Shown: positions 34,187 through 43,834, numbered from the stretch's first letter. The stretch: 64,000 nucleotides of DNA from Phycisphaerae bacterium (GCA_024102815.1 JAGFJJ010000057.1:1-64000), one strand, 5' to 3'. Numbers and translations: made by a program. Notes: generated from the letters alone by a model not told the origin.

Positions 34187-35965
34187 ATGGCCGTGATCCG
34201 GGAGAATCGAATTCGAATGAACGGGTCGGATCAAACCAGGAACATCCAGTTCGTACTCCGCGGGATCATCCTGGGGAGCCTGCTTCTCGCGAGCGGCTGC
34301 GTCTGGGAGCGCGAACGAGCAGCGAAGCTGGACTGGGGCGTTGCGCCGCAAGCAGCGGGCAGTGGTTCGCCCGCCACGCGCGACACCATCGGATCGCTGA
34401 GCTACTACGACAACCTCGGTTCGCTGGAAGTCGGCGGATACGGGCTGGTCATCGGACTGGGCAACGCCGGCTCGAGCGATTGCCCGAAGGCGGTTTTCGA
34501 TCAACTGGTGGAGGAGCTCTACAAGGAATATGAGGCCTTTCATGGCGGCAGGCTGCCGCGCGGGCTCACGCCGGAGCGGCTGATCCGCGACCCCGACACG
34601 GCGGTGGTCGTCGTGCAGGGGCGAATTCCGCCGGCGGCGACGCCGGGGACGCGGTTCGAGGTGGCGGTCAAGGCCCTGCCGGGAACCCAGACGCGATCAC
34701 TCCGCGGCGGTCGCCTCATTCCTACGCCGCTCAAGATCCACCGGAGTACGGCGACAGGCCGCGTGCTGGCGGGAAAGACGCTGGCCAAGGCGCAAGGGCC
34801 GGTGTTCTTGAATCCCTTTGCCGGAACCGGTGCGGCAGTGAGCGAAACGCCGCTGGAGGGCGTCCTGCTGAGTGGCGGCGTAACGCTGGAACCTCGTCCC
34901 GTTCGCCTGGTGCTTTCCACTCCCTCTTACCTCGCGGCGCGCCGTGTGCAGGATCGCATCAACGCCCGTTTCACCGGCGGCGCCCGGATCGCCAATGCCA
35001 CATCGCCGTCCTACGTGGAGGTTCGAATTCCCGAGGAATTCCAGAGCGACGAAGGGCATTTTCTGGCACTCGTGCGAGCGCTGTACCTCTCGACCGATCC
35101 CGCCTTCACCGGGGCGAAAGCGCGGGAGCTCGGTCAGGAACTCCTGCGCCCGTCGGCTCCGCACGCGCGAATCGCGCTGGCATTCGAAGGCATGGGGCGC
35201 GAATCACTGCCGGTCCTTCGCGAGCTGTACGCGAACTCGCAGGACTACGTGAGTTTTTTCGCGGCCGCAGCGGGATTGCGCCTGGGGGACGATCTGGCGT
35301 GTGACGCGATGAGCCGCCATGCCGAGAGCGAGAGCAGTCCGTTTCGTCACCAGGCGATCCGTGCGCTGGGGGAAGCGCGGGGCATGGCTGCGGCGGGGAT
35401 TACCCTGCGACGCCTGCTCCATGCCGACGACGTGCGCGTGCAGATCTCCGCCTTTGAAGCGCTGTCCGCACGAAACGATCCGGTGGTGGATGCGGAGATG
35501 ATCGGCGGGGACAACCTGGCGCTGGCGCAGGTTCCGGAAAGCGCCTCGCGGTTTGTGTATGTCCGGCGGACGGGCGAGCGCGAAATCGTGCTCTTCGGAG
35601 ACGATCTGCGCGTCGTGCCGCCTTGCCTCTATCGATCTCCGGACGGCTCACTCACACTGCACGCCTCGGCAGGTGACGAGGAGGTGACACTGCTTCGTAC
35701 GGTCCCGTCCACCGGCTCTGCCTCGCCGCCGGTACAATCCAGCCCAAGATTGCACGATCTCGTAGAGATGATGGGAAGCGACGCGGAGGTCGATCTGCAC
35801 GGGAAGGTCCTCGGGCTGGGTGTCGACTATGCCGCCGTGGTTCGTGCCCTGTACCAGCTCAGTCGCGATCAGGCCATGAACGCAGAGTTCGTGCTCGAGC
35901 AGCCCAACCTGACGGATGTTCTCGGGCCCCTGCGCGAAGGCGGTCGGCCGGAATCGGAGCTGTAA
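34187..35965 (+). CDS. FlgI-like (flagellar P-ring related) lipoprotein with inserted HEAT-like repeats
   Basis: About 592 residues from the ATG at 34187 (another ATG at 34217). The lipobox LLLASGC puts the lipidated Cys near residue 38. The next part matches FlgI: GGYGLVIGLGNAGSS, SLRGGRLIPTPLK, and RVQDRINARFTGGA with SYVEVRIP. From about residue 320 to 450 there are helical pairs in HEAT style (ARIALAFEGMGRESLPVLRE, RHQAIRALGEARGMAAAG). The end, VDYAAVVRALYQL, resembles the FlgI C-terminus. FlgI forms the flagellar P ring in the periplasm and is not a lipoprotein. No other flagellar gene is in the window, so a different ring or envelope job is possible. Confidence 0.75.
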   Translation: MAVIRENRIRMNGSDQTRNIQFVLRGIILGSLLLASGCVWERERAAKLDWGVAPQAAGSGSPATRDTIGSLSYYDNLGSLEVGGYGLVIGLGNAGSSDCPKAVFDQLVEELYKEYEAFHGGRLPRGLTPERLIRDPDTAVVVVQGRIPPAATPGTRFEVAVKALPGTQTRSLRGGRLIPTPLKIHRSTATGRVLAGKTLAKAQGPVFLNPFAGTGAAVSETPLEGVLLSGGVTLEPRPVRLVLSTPSYLAARRVQDRINARFTGGARIANATSPSYVEVRIPEEFQSDEGHFLALVRALYLSTDPAFTGAKARELGQELLRPSAPHARIALAFEGMGRESLPVLRELYANSQDYVSFFAAAAGLRLGDDLACDAMSRHAESESSPFRHQAIRALGEARGMAAAGITLRRLLHADDVRVQISAFEALSARNDPVVDAEMIGGDNLALAQVPESASRFVYVRRTGEREIVLFGDDLRVVPPCLYRSPDGSLTLHASAGDEEVTLLRTVPSTGSASPPVQSSPRLHDLVEMMGSDAEVDLHGKVLGLGVDYAAVVRALYQLSRDQAMNAEFVLEQPNLTDVLGPLREGGRPESEL

Positions 35966-36011
35966 CCGGCGATGCCATAACGGTTGTCGTACGCGCCGTC
36001 GCCAGGGAATA

Positions 36012-36995
36012 TCAGCGCACGCTCAGTACGACCTTGCCCAGCGGTCCTTGGGCGAGCCGCTCAAAGGCGGGCACAAGCTGATCCATCGGAAACACCGTAT
36101 CGACGATCGGGCGGCGGTGGATGCGCTCCAGCGAAGCGACGATGTCGCCCCATGCCGTGTGTGCCTCGGTGGCGGAATAATCCGACACCGAGACGCCGCC
36201 GATTCGCAGCCGCTTGAAAAGCAGCTTGGCGGTATTGAACCGGGGTACCGGACCTGCAAGCATTCCCACGACGCTGATGCGTCCGTGGGGACCCATCGCA
36301 TCGCAAAGACGCGAGAAAATCTCACCCGCAACGTTATCCACCGCGAGATCCGCGCCCCGACCATTGGTGGCATCTTTGACTTGGCGAACGAAGTGCTCAT
36401 TCTCCGGATCGAGGACCAGATCGCAGCCCTCCTCGCGCAGTCGGTCGTATTTCGCCGGGCTCCGCGACAGGCCGATGACCCGATGACCGGCGGCCTTGGC
36501 CAGATGCACCGCGGCGAGTCCAACGCCGCCGGATACACCGCTGATGATGACGGCGCCCGCTTCGCCGGATCCCCATTGGAACAGAGCCTGATGGGCCGTG
36601 ACATAAACGAGTGCGGCCGCGGCCGCCTCCGGATCGCTCCATTCCGCCGGAGCGGGAACGACGACCTCCTTTGGGACGGTTACGTACTCCGCGAATGTTC
36701 CCGGACGTGACACGCCCGCTTCGCCGCGAAGCACGATCACGCGCGTTCCGGGTCGGGCGTCCGATACGCCCTCGCCAAGGGCCTCGATTGTGCCGACCCC
36801 GTCGCGTCCGAGGATGTGGGGCAGGCTCGGGCGAGCGGGGTAGAGATTCTCCGCCAGGAAGCGATCGGCCGGGTTGAGCGAAGCGTGGTGCAGTCGGACG
36901 AGCACCTCTCCGGGGCCCGGATGCGGCTGAGGATGATCCGCCACGAGTCTCAAGGCCGACAGGCCGGTGAATTCGTCCAGCAGCCATGCTTTCAT
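36012..36995 (-). CDS. Zinc-independent MDR oxidoreductase (quinone oxidoreductase-like)
   Basis: 327 residues from the ATG at 36995, with GGAGACGG upstream. The MDR fold is clear: HHASLNPADRFL, LGRDGVGTIEALGEGV, and the NADPH loop GVSGGVGLAAVHLAKAAG. It lacks the catalytic-zinc cysteines and the four-Cys structural zinc site, as in the QOR group. It likely reduces quinones or enones with NADPH in the cytoplasm; substrate unknown. It converges with the FlgI-like gene (46-base gap) and diverges from the M14 peptidase. Confidence 0.85.
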   Translation of the reverse strand: MKAWLLDEFTGLSALRLVADHPQPHPGPGEVLVRLHHASLNPADRFLAENLYPARPSLPHILGRDGVGTIEALGEGVSDARPGTRVIVLRGEAGVSRPGTFAEYVTVPKEVVVPAPAEWSDPEAAAAALVYVTAHQALFQWGSGEAGAVIISGVSGGVGLAAVHLAKAAGHRVIGLSRSPAKYDRLREEGCDLVLDPENEHFVRQVKDATNGRGADLAVDNVAGEIFSRLCDAMGPHGRISVVGMLAGPVPRFNTAKLLFKRLRIGGVSVSDYSATEAHTAWGDIVASLERIHRRPIVDTVFPMDQLVPAFERLAQGPLGKVVLSVR

Positions 36996-37216
36996 CGTCC
37001 GTCTCCTTCCGAGAAGTTCGCTGTCACCGGGCACCGTCTGCTGCAAAGAAATGGAGGGTAGGCCTCGGGCGACCATGTGACAAACGACGGATAGTCGACC
37101 CGCGAAACGATACATTTCAGGTTCGCTTCGGGCGTCCTAAATTGAATCAGGGAGGCAATTTAGGTATGCTGGAGAATCGGCATTTCTTGGTTCTTGTCGC
37201 GGAAGGAGCAGGTTGC

Positions 37217-40200
37217 ATGAATCGGGATGGGTGGGGAATCGGATTGTGCGGGCTCGCCGTCGTATCGTTGGCTCTCCTGGCGGCGCAGGCAAGCGCCGGG
37301 CCGAATGAGTCCAGCGTAACGCACCAGGCCATTGCGAAGTTCGATCTGGCAGGGCTGCGGGCTTCGCTCGCGGCACAGCCGGAGAGCATTGACTCGCGTG
37401 GTGCGGATGGCCAGACGCTTTTGCAGACGGCCGTGCGCATCGGGGCAGTCCGCGAAGCGGAGTTGCTCATCGAAAGCGGCGCGGACGTTCGTGCCGTGGA
37501 TGCGTGGGGCCGAAGTGCCTTGCATTACGCGGCAATGGAAAATCAATCCGCATTGATTACCAGGCTCGTCGCCGCAGGTGCGGATGTCGGCTCACGTGAC
37601 GTCTGGGGCGAAACGCCATTGCAAACGGCGGCGCGCCGGCTCCAGATCGAAGCGGCGGAATCGCTGCTCGAGGCCGGGGCGAATGTCAGCGCGGTAAACG
37701 ATGATGGTCGAACAGCTCTGCATCTTGCCGTCGATCAGGGTTCCTGCCGGTTTTCTGATGAAGATCGTATGGTTCGGTTCGTGAGTCTGCTGCTGGGCGC
37801 GGGTGCCGACGCGGCGGCCATTGATGCACATGGTTCAACGGCGCACGCCATCGCCGTCGCACGCGGTTACGGACGTACCGCGGCGTTCCTGGACACGCGC
37901 GGCGGGAAGATTGCGGGCGAGGTTCCGCCCGCTGAGGCCTCGCTGTCGGACGGGAATCCGACGCCGGAGGGCCTCCTGGCCGCCTACCGCACGTACGCCG
38001 AAATCGGGCCGCTCATGTTGGATATCGAGACGAATTATCCGACCATCGCAAAGCGGTACGATCTCGGGCTGAGCGTGCAGGGACGGCATCTTTGGGCCAT
38101 GCGTCTGAGCGACAACGTCACCGTCGAAGAGGACGAGCCGGAGATGTTCTACATTTCCACGATGCACGGAGACGAGATCGTGGGGATGGAGAATTGCCTG
38201 CAATTCATCGAGTACCTGACCGGTCAGAACGGCATCGACTCGCGGGCGACGGACCTGGTGAACAACCTCGATCTGTGGATCCTGCCGCTGATGAACCCCG
38301 ACGGATACGATCGTGTCTCCAAGATACGGTACAATGCCAACGGAGTTGATCTGAACCGCAACTTTCCCGATCCGTTCACGAGCCCCAACAACACCACGGC
38401 CGGACGCCAGGCGGAGACCGCGGTCGTCATGAACTGGGCCTTCGGGCGGTACTTTGTTCTCGGCGCGAACCTCCACGGCGGAGAGCTCGTCGTCAATTAC
38501 CCGTATGACAACAACCCCGGCGGTGATTCGGTCTTCACGCGGTCGCCGGACGAGGACTCCTACGTTCCCATCAGTGAGTCGTATTCGATCGAGAATCCGC
38601 CGATGTGGTCCAGTCCGTCTTTCTACCACGGGATTACCAATGGCGCGGCCTGGTATTCGACAATGGGTGGGCTGCAGGACTGGGGATATCGCTACATGAA
38701 CAGTCTCCAGACGGTAATTGAACTCAGCCTGAACAAGCAGCCGCCCTCCACGGACATCCCCCTGTACTGGAATAACAATCGTGATGCCATGTTCGCCTAT
38801 GCGGAATGGACCCTGGAGGGAATTCGCGGCATCGTGACCGACCGGGACAGCGGGCTACCGATTCAGGCGGCGGTTCGTGCGGATGGGCGGGCGGTCGACT
38901 CTCTTACGGATCCGAGCGTGGGCAATTACCACCGAATTCTCAATCCAGGTACCTACGGCATGACCGTCAGTGCGGCCGGGTACGACACGGTACGCGTCGA
39001 GGGGATCTCGGTGAACGCCGGCGGTGCCACACGCGTGGACGTGGCCATGGGCGGCCCCGCGGCGCAGGTGCAGGGCCCCGACGGCGGGGAATCGCTGGAG
39101 CTGAATACTCCGGTGATGATCCAGTGGACGGGCGACGCCTCCGCCCAGTTTCAGGTGCAGCACACCACCGACTACGGTGTGATCAATGTTGATACGGACG
39201 ATTTTGAAAGCGGTGTCCTGGGCCCGCAGTATGCGACCGGCGGCCAGTCCGCTTGGCTTGTAACCAGCAGTTCATCCCATGGCGGCGCGCAGTCGGTTCG
39301 AGCCGGGGCGATCGGCAACGATCAGAACACCTGGCTCTCACAGTGGGTGGAGGCGGACCAGGTGAGCTTCTGGTATCGGGTGAGCACCGAATCGGGCTAC
39401 GATTTCTTCCAGTTCTACGTGGACGGCGAATCGCGCGTGCGCGCCTCGGGCAACGTGAACTGGACCAGCTTCTCCACGGCGCTTTCGCCCGGACCGCATC
39501 TGCTGCTTTGGGAATACGCCAAAGACGGCAGTGCGACCGGTGGCAGTGATACCGTATGGGTCGATGACATTCAGATTCAGAAGGACGACACGGCGTGGCA
39601 GGATGTTGTCCCGCTGACAGGCGTGGGGGATTCCTCGACGTCCTGGACGCCCACGACGGAAACGACCACGGGGCGCGTTCGTGTCCGTGCCTTTTACGGT
39701 GATGGAGCCTACGGCCAGTGGGATGTCTCCGGCAGCGACTTCACAGTTGAAGACACGGGTGGTGTGAGCGCGCCGCTGGCAGCCGGTGCTCCACACGATG
39801 TGACCAAGGAGCGATACATCTCCTTTGTTCCCAACAACGCAAATCCGGTGGCGTTTGAAGTGGCCTTGGACAGCAGCGTATATTTTCCGGGCTCGGTTGG
39901 AACACTGGGCTGGGTGGATGTGCCGGATGTCAATGGCGTCTCGCGCATCAGCAACACACCGGTATTCCGGACTTGGTCGGAGCCAGTGCTGCATGTTGGT
40001 GATTGCCCGATCACCCCTGCGGCGGCGTATTCCCTTCGGGCCACGACCAACGGCACGACATTCTCCGCACCCCTCTTCGTGAACACGACGCCGGTACCCA
40101 GTCCGCGAGCGTGGGGCGATGTGGTCGGCGCACCCAGCGGTGGCGTCTGGCCGGCGCCGGACGGTACGGTCAGCGGATTTGACATATCGGCTGGCGTGCA

Positions 40201-40357
40201 GGCGTTTCAGCAATTATCAACAGCACCGCACTTCACGCGCGTGGATGTGAACCCCGCAGAACCGGATAGCGTGGTCAATGGCGCGGACATCCTCCAGGTA
40301 GTCCGCGCGTTTCAGTTGATGGCATATCCGTTCCCCGCGCCGGCGGATTGCCCGTAA
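37217..40357 (+). CDS. Secreted ankyrin-repeat / M14 zinc carboxypeptidase multidomain protein
   Basis: About 1046 residues. The ATG at 37217 follows GGAAGGAG at 8 bases and gives a signal peptide (LAVVSLALLAAQASA). Ankyrin repeats at about 35-232 (TLLQTAVRIGAVREAELLIE, GRSALHYAAMENQSALITRL) precede an M14 domain with H317/E320 (MHGDE), R381 (VDLNRNF), H420 (LHGGE) and E502 (IELS), the complete zinc and catalytic set. A carboxypeptidase-regulatory beta domain (GIVTDRDSGLPIQA) and a jelly-roll-like region follow. The last 180 residues (KERYISFVPNNA ... NGADILQVVRAFQ) are shared with the neighbouring protease. Probably extracellular. Confidence 0.85.
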   Translation: MNRDGWGIGLCGLAVVSLALLAAQASAGPNESSVTHQAIAKFDLAGLRASLAAQPESIDSRGADGQTLLQTAVRIGAVREAELLIESGADVRAVDAWGRSALHYAAMENQSALITRLVAAGADVGSRDVWGETPLQTAARRLQIEAAESLLEAGANVSAVNDDGRTALHLAVDQGSCRFSDEDRMVRFVSLLLGAGADAAAIDAHGSTAHAIAVARGYGRTAAFLDTRGGKIAGEVPPAEASLSDGNPTPEGLLAAYRTYAEIGPLMLDIETNYPTIAKRYDLGLSVQGRHLWAMRLSDNVTVEEDEPEMFYISTMHGDEIVGMENCLQFIEYLTGQNGIDSRATDLVNNLDLWILPLMNPDGYDRVSKIRYNANGVDLNRNFPDPFTSPNNTTAGRQAETAVVMNWAFGRYFVLGANLHGGELVVNYPYDNNPGGDSVFTRSPDEDSYVPISESYSIENPPMWSSPSFYHGITNGAAWYSTMGGLQDWGYRYMNSLQTVIELSLNKQPPSTDIPLYWNNNRDAMFAYAEWTLEGIRGIVTDRDSGLPIQAAVRADGRAVDSLTDPSVGNYHRILNPGTYGMTVSAAGYDTVRVEGISVNAGGATRVDVAMGGPAAQVQGPDGGESLELNTPVMIQWTGDASAQFQVQHTTDYGVINVDTDDFESGVLGPQYATGGQSAWLVTSSSSHGGAQSVRAGAIGNDQNTWLSQWVEADQVSFWYRVSTESGYDFFQFYVDGESRVRASGNVNWTSFSTALSPGPHLLLWEYAKDGSATGGSDTVWVDDIQIQKDDTAWQDVVPLTGVGDSSTSWTPTTETTTGRVRVRAFYGDGAYGQWDVSGSDFTVEDTGGVSAPLAAGAPHDVTKERYISFVPNNANPVAFEVALDSSVYFPGSVGTLGWVDVPDVNGVSRISNTPVFRTWSEPVLHVGDCPITPAAAYSLRATTNGTTFSAPLFVNTTPVPSPRAWGDVVGAPSGGVWPAPDGTVSGFDISAGVQAFQQLSTAPHFTRVDVNPAEPDSVVNGADILQVVRAFQLMAYPFPAPADCP

Positions 40358-40423
40358 GGGTTGCTGCGGTAGTCGTGCGACCCTTGTGGGTGCGACGCCG
40401 GGTAGTGTCGAACGACAAAAGAA

Positions 40424-40458
40424 AAGGTGCCTCATCCGTGATCCGGATGAGGCACCTT
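40424..40458 (-). terminator. Intrinsic terminator between converging protease genes
   Basis: A perfect 15-bp inverted repeat, AAGGTGCCTCATCCG / CGGATGAGGCACCTT, with a 5-base loop lies between the stops at 40357 and 40506. On the minus strand it is followed by TTTTCTTTTG, a good T-run for ending the lysyl-endopeptidase-like gene. On the plus strand GTTTG follows, so it may also end the M14 gene less efficiently. Confidence 0.88.
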
Positions 40459-40505
40459 GTTTGACACGACGTAACTACTCTCCGGTTTGGAGAGCGTCCG
40501 CTCGA

Positions 40506-43500
40506 CTACGGACAGTTGTCCGGCGTCACGAACGGATACGGCCCCTGGCTGAAGGCATTTACAACCTGGAGGACGTCGGTTCCGTTTGCAACCTTGTCCG
40601 GTATCTGCGGATTCACGTCGACCCATGTCATATGCGGCGCCGACGGGTCATTGGCGAACCGCTCCAGGACCGCCACGATATCGAATCCGTTCACCGTGCC
40701 GTTGGGCGGATTCCAGGTTTGTGTGCCCGAATCGAAGGACCCAACGGTGTCGCCCCACAGGCGGCCGTCCGATGGCTGCGGCGTCGTCGAGACACCGTAT
40801 TCGTCCGAGAAATTCGTGCCATCGAACGTGGCGCGGATGCCATACTGGGCACCGGGCACGATGGCGCAATCGCCGATGTGAATGACGGCCTCGGCCCACA
40901 GCGGTGCGGGTGTGATCGGCGTGCTCCGCAGGCGGGCAATGCCGTTCCCGTCCGGGACGTCCACCCAGCCGACCATACCCGGCGAGCCCGGTCCGGCCAG
41001 CATTTCCACCTGGAAATTGACCGGGTCAGCGCCGTTGTTGGGGCTGAAGGAGATGTAGCGGCTCTTGGTCATCGCCCACGTGCCGATCGGGGCGACCGGC
41101 GGCTGTGCTCCGCAATTTCCGCCCGCCGAAAGGTCCATCTCATTGTAATCGGGAGACAGGCCCAGGCCTTCCGACAGACCCGCGATGCCATCCACCGCAG
41201 CGATCTGCGTGTAGGCGAGATGGATCTCTCCGTCGAAGAGCATTTCGATCTGGAAGGTATTGCTGTTCAACGCATTGTATTCCGTCACGCCCAGCCACGT
41301 GACCACGACGCGATCGGCGAGCTGCTTCCAGCTCACCGCTCCGGCCTGGTTTGGAGAGAGGTCGTCGTACAGTGCCGAGATGCGCGGCCGGTTGAAGTGT
41401 TCCGCCAGCGTCTCGGTGTAATCGCTGTCGCCACTGTTGAAGGTGATGTAGCCGTTACTGCCCACGTAGAACGTGGTGTACGAAACACCATACAGCGATA
41501 CGCTTGCCCCGCCGGTCAGGGTGACGGTTGCGAAGGCGTCGTCCCCGAGAGAGAGACCTGTTCCACCGGTCGGGTCGGTCGGCAGCGCAGAGATGGGCTC
41601 CACGCAATACGAATAGAAGTCGATTGTGCCGTTCGGCGAGAACGTAATCAACTTGTTGTCCAGGTCATTGTCGCTGGCTCCGTACTCTTCCGTGAAGAAA
41701 TCGGGCACTTCCGGCGTGGTGAAGGTGTAGCAGGCACCTCCGTTGTTATCCGAGCCGGTGTTTTCGGCCTCGTCGGTCGCTTCAACGGCGTAGTAGTATG
41801 TCTGATTGTCCTGGAGGCCGCTCACCGTCACCTGCGGAGCGTTGGAATACGTCGTGTCTTCGGCGCTGCCATTCAGCACGCCGCAGGACAGGCCGTAACG
41901 AACGCGCCCCGAAGACAACTCGTCCGTGTCAAAGCTGATGGTCACGTCCCTCGGACCCAGATCGACGAGCTGGACGTTGGAAATTGCCGGGGGCGTGCAG
42001 TCGACGGGCGCCGTCTCGACGACCGCGATATTGGTGCCGCCCTGGCCGTCGTCGGCGTCGATATACGTGGCCGAGATGGTGTCACCGGCGGAGACCAGAA
42101 GAACGCCGGGGGCGTTTACCGCGCCGAGCGGCATGACGCCTTCGAACCGCCCGGAATCCAGGAACTTCTCCGTCAGGATCATCGTCTCGCCGGAAGGTTC
42201 CGAGTCGGAGGAGATGACCATCGTTGCAGTGTCCAGGGCTGTGGGACTCAGATTCAGACCACAATCGACCAGCTCGACCGTGACCATGCCCGAACAGCCG
42301 TACTTGCCCGCATCGAGCTTGACTTCCCCGGCGTCGGAGCAAAGCGTTGCCAGTGAGACGGTATCCACCGCCATCAACCCCGTGTTGCCCGTATCGAGCC
42401 AGTCGCTGAGCCTCGAGGACGACGAACCTCCGCCGGTCCACGAGACCGAGAACTTTCCGTACCAGTCGGAATCGTTGTTGCCGCAAGCGGCATACCCGCC
42501 GTGAAGCTGGCCGATGACGCGATGGTCCTGATTGAACACCGGCGATCCCGATGAGCCGGGTTCCGTCGTGCCCAAATCCCAGTCGATAATCCGCACGTGT
42601 GACCCGTTACCAGGAACGGTGGTGCCCAGGTAACTGGTCGTCTGCGTGGACTGATATTCGAAGCTGATACGCTTCTCGTCGGTATTCGGGTGGTGGATAC
42701 CAATGGCCGTTGTGGCCTCCGCCCCGCTGCGGTCCCATCCGGCAAAGGAAATGTTCCAGGCCGGGTTGGGGTCCTCATCAAGCTCGACCAGTGTGAAATC
42801 CGACGTCGAATAGGACGAGCGGAAGAACGAGCCAGACTGAAACTGATTCAGCAGACCGTCGCCCGGGCCGCCACTCGCGGGGCTTCCCGGCGTTCGGCAC
42901 GTCGAGTTCTCGTAGTTCCAATAGACCACGAGCGAGGCCGCGTTCCCGCTGCTGATTCCGCAGTGGTTGGCCGTCATGAAATAGGGTTTCAGGTCCTGCG
43001 CCGTGTTGTTGACCATGAAGCCGGTGCAGAACGTCGATCCACCCGTGGAGATGACGCCGATCGCCGGAATGTCCAGCCGCCAGTCGTCTCCCTCCGGGCA
43101 AATCACGTCCACGTTGCACGATCCCGACAGGGCCTCGGGAAGCTCCGGCACATCCCAGAACCCGCGATAGCCGTAATTGATGGATGTCAGCTCCAGTCCC
43201 AGTTCGCCGACCTTGTCGGCCGGGATTGTGACCTCGACCACCATCTCGCCGCCGGGGAGTGCCGGCGTCCAGAGCTCGCCGTGTGCCGCGTTATCGCGAG
43301 CGGTGAACGGCCGCACCGTCTGTTGATAGTCGGGCGTGTAGATCATCAACCGCCCGCCTTCCGGCATGGCGTACCGCGTGAACCCCAGGTTGACCGACGT
43401 TGCCTCCGGTGCAATCACGCGCAAACGCCAGAGCATCGTGCCGTCGGGCAGCTTCTCCCACGTGCCGGAGTTGTCCGGCGTGAAGAACACTTCGTTGGGA

Positions 43501-43751
43501 ATTGCGTAGCGCGGGGGCAAACCGGCCTCGTTACGCTGATCATCCTCCAATGCCACGGCATCGCGGTCCACCGCTTCCACTTCTGCGGACGTGACCGCAT
43601 TCAGGGGCAGCACGTCGAACTGCCGCGCCGTGGGCACCGTATCGAGAAGCGCCGGTCCCTTGTCCGCGCCCCACGCCGAGGTTCCCGTGGCCAGCAGGCC
43701 CGCAACCCCGAGGGTGCAAATACTTCGCCAAAAATCCAGTCGCTGTTTCAT
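40506..43751 (-). CDS. Secreted lysyl-endopeptidase-like (S1 trypsin-fold) protease with shared C-terminal module
   Basis: 1081 residues. The signal peptide is ICTLGVAGLLATGTSAWG. The propeptide-like part (FGFTRYAMPEGGRLMIY style) and catalytic domain resemble Achromobacter protease I. The triad is His in TANHCG (near 262), Asp in TSDFTLVELD (near 318) and Ser in EPGSSGSPVF (near 400). After about residue 480 come beta-rich modules, including a fibronectin III-like segment (ISFDTDELSSGRVRYGLSCG). The last 180 residues are homologous to the M14 protein next door (KSRYISFSPNNG ... NGTDVLQVVNAFS). It is exported and converges on that gene. Confidence 0.87.
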   Translation of the reverse strand: MKQRLDFWRSICTLGVAGLLATGTSAWGADKGPALLDTVPTARQFDVLPLNAVTSAEVEAVDRDAVALEDDQRNEAGLPPRYAIPNEVFFTPDNSGTWEKLPDGTMLWRLRVIAPEATSVNLGFTRYAMPEGGRLMIYTPDYQQTVRPFTARDNAAHGELWTPALPGGEMVVEVTIPADKVGELGLELTSINYGYRGFWDVPELPEALSGSCNVDVICPEGDDWRLDIPAIGVISTGGSTFCTGFMVNNTAQDLKPYFMTANHCGISSGNAASLVVYWNYENSTCRTPGSPASGGPGDGLLNQFQSGSFFRSSYSTSDFTLVELDEDPNPAWNISFAGWDRSGAEATTAIGIHHPNTDEKRISFEYQSTQTTSYLGTTVPGNGSHVRIIDWDLGTTEPGSSGSPVFNQDHRVIGQLHGGYAACGNNDSDWYGKFSVSWTGGGSSSSRLSDWLDTGNTGLMAVDTVSLATLCSDAGEVKLDAGKYGCSGMVTVELVDCGLNLSPTALDTATMVISSDSEPSGETMILTEKFLDSGRFEGVMPLGAVNAPGVLLVSAGDTISATYIDADDGQGGTNIAVVETAPVDCTPPAISNVQLVDLGPRDVTISFDTDELSSGRVRYGLSCGVLNGSAEDTTYSNAPQVTVSGLQDNQTYYYAVEATDEAENTGSDNNGGACYTFTTPEVPDFFTEEYGASDNDLDNKLITFSPNGTIDFYSYCVEPISALPTDPTGGTGLSLGDDAFATVTLTGGASVSLYGVSYTTFYVGSNGYITFNSGDSDYTETLAEHFNRPRISALYDDLSPNQAGAVSWKQLADRVVVTWLGVTEYNALNSNTFQIEMLFDGEIHLAYTQIAAVDGIAGLSEGLGLSPDYNEMDLSAGGNCGAQPPVAPIGTWAMTKSRYISFSPNNGADPVNFQVEMLAGPGSPGMVGWVDVPDGNGIARLRSTPITPAPLWAEAVIHIGDCAIVPGAQYGIRATFDGTNFSDEYGVSTTPQPSDGRLWGDTVGSFDSGTQTWNPPNGTVNGFDIVAVLERFANDPSAPHMTWVDVNPQIPDKVANGTDVLQVVNAFSQGPYPFVTPDNCP

Positions 43752-43834
43752 AAATCATCCCTTCCCATCAGCCCTTCACCACTTCGGACGACGTCCAGTG
43801 TCGTCCAATGGGGATCAGTGAACCATCAAAAAAA

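Noticed and set aside
40386-42356. Plus-strand frame of over 600 codons opposite the lysyl-endopeptidase-like gene
   Set aside because: It starts inside a terminator hairpin and is antisense shadow coding; the opposite protein has a signal peptide and a full triad.
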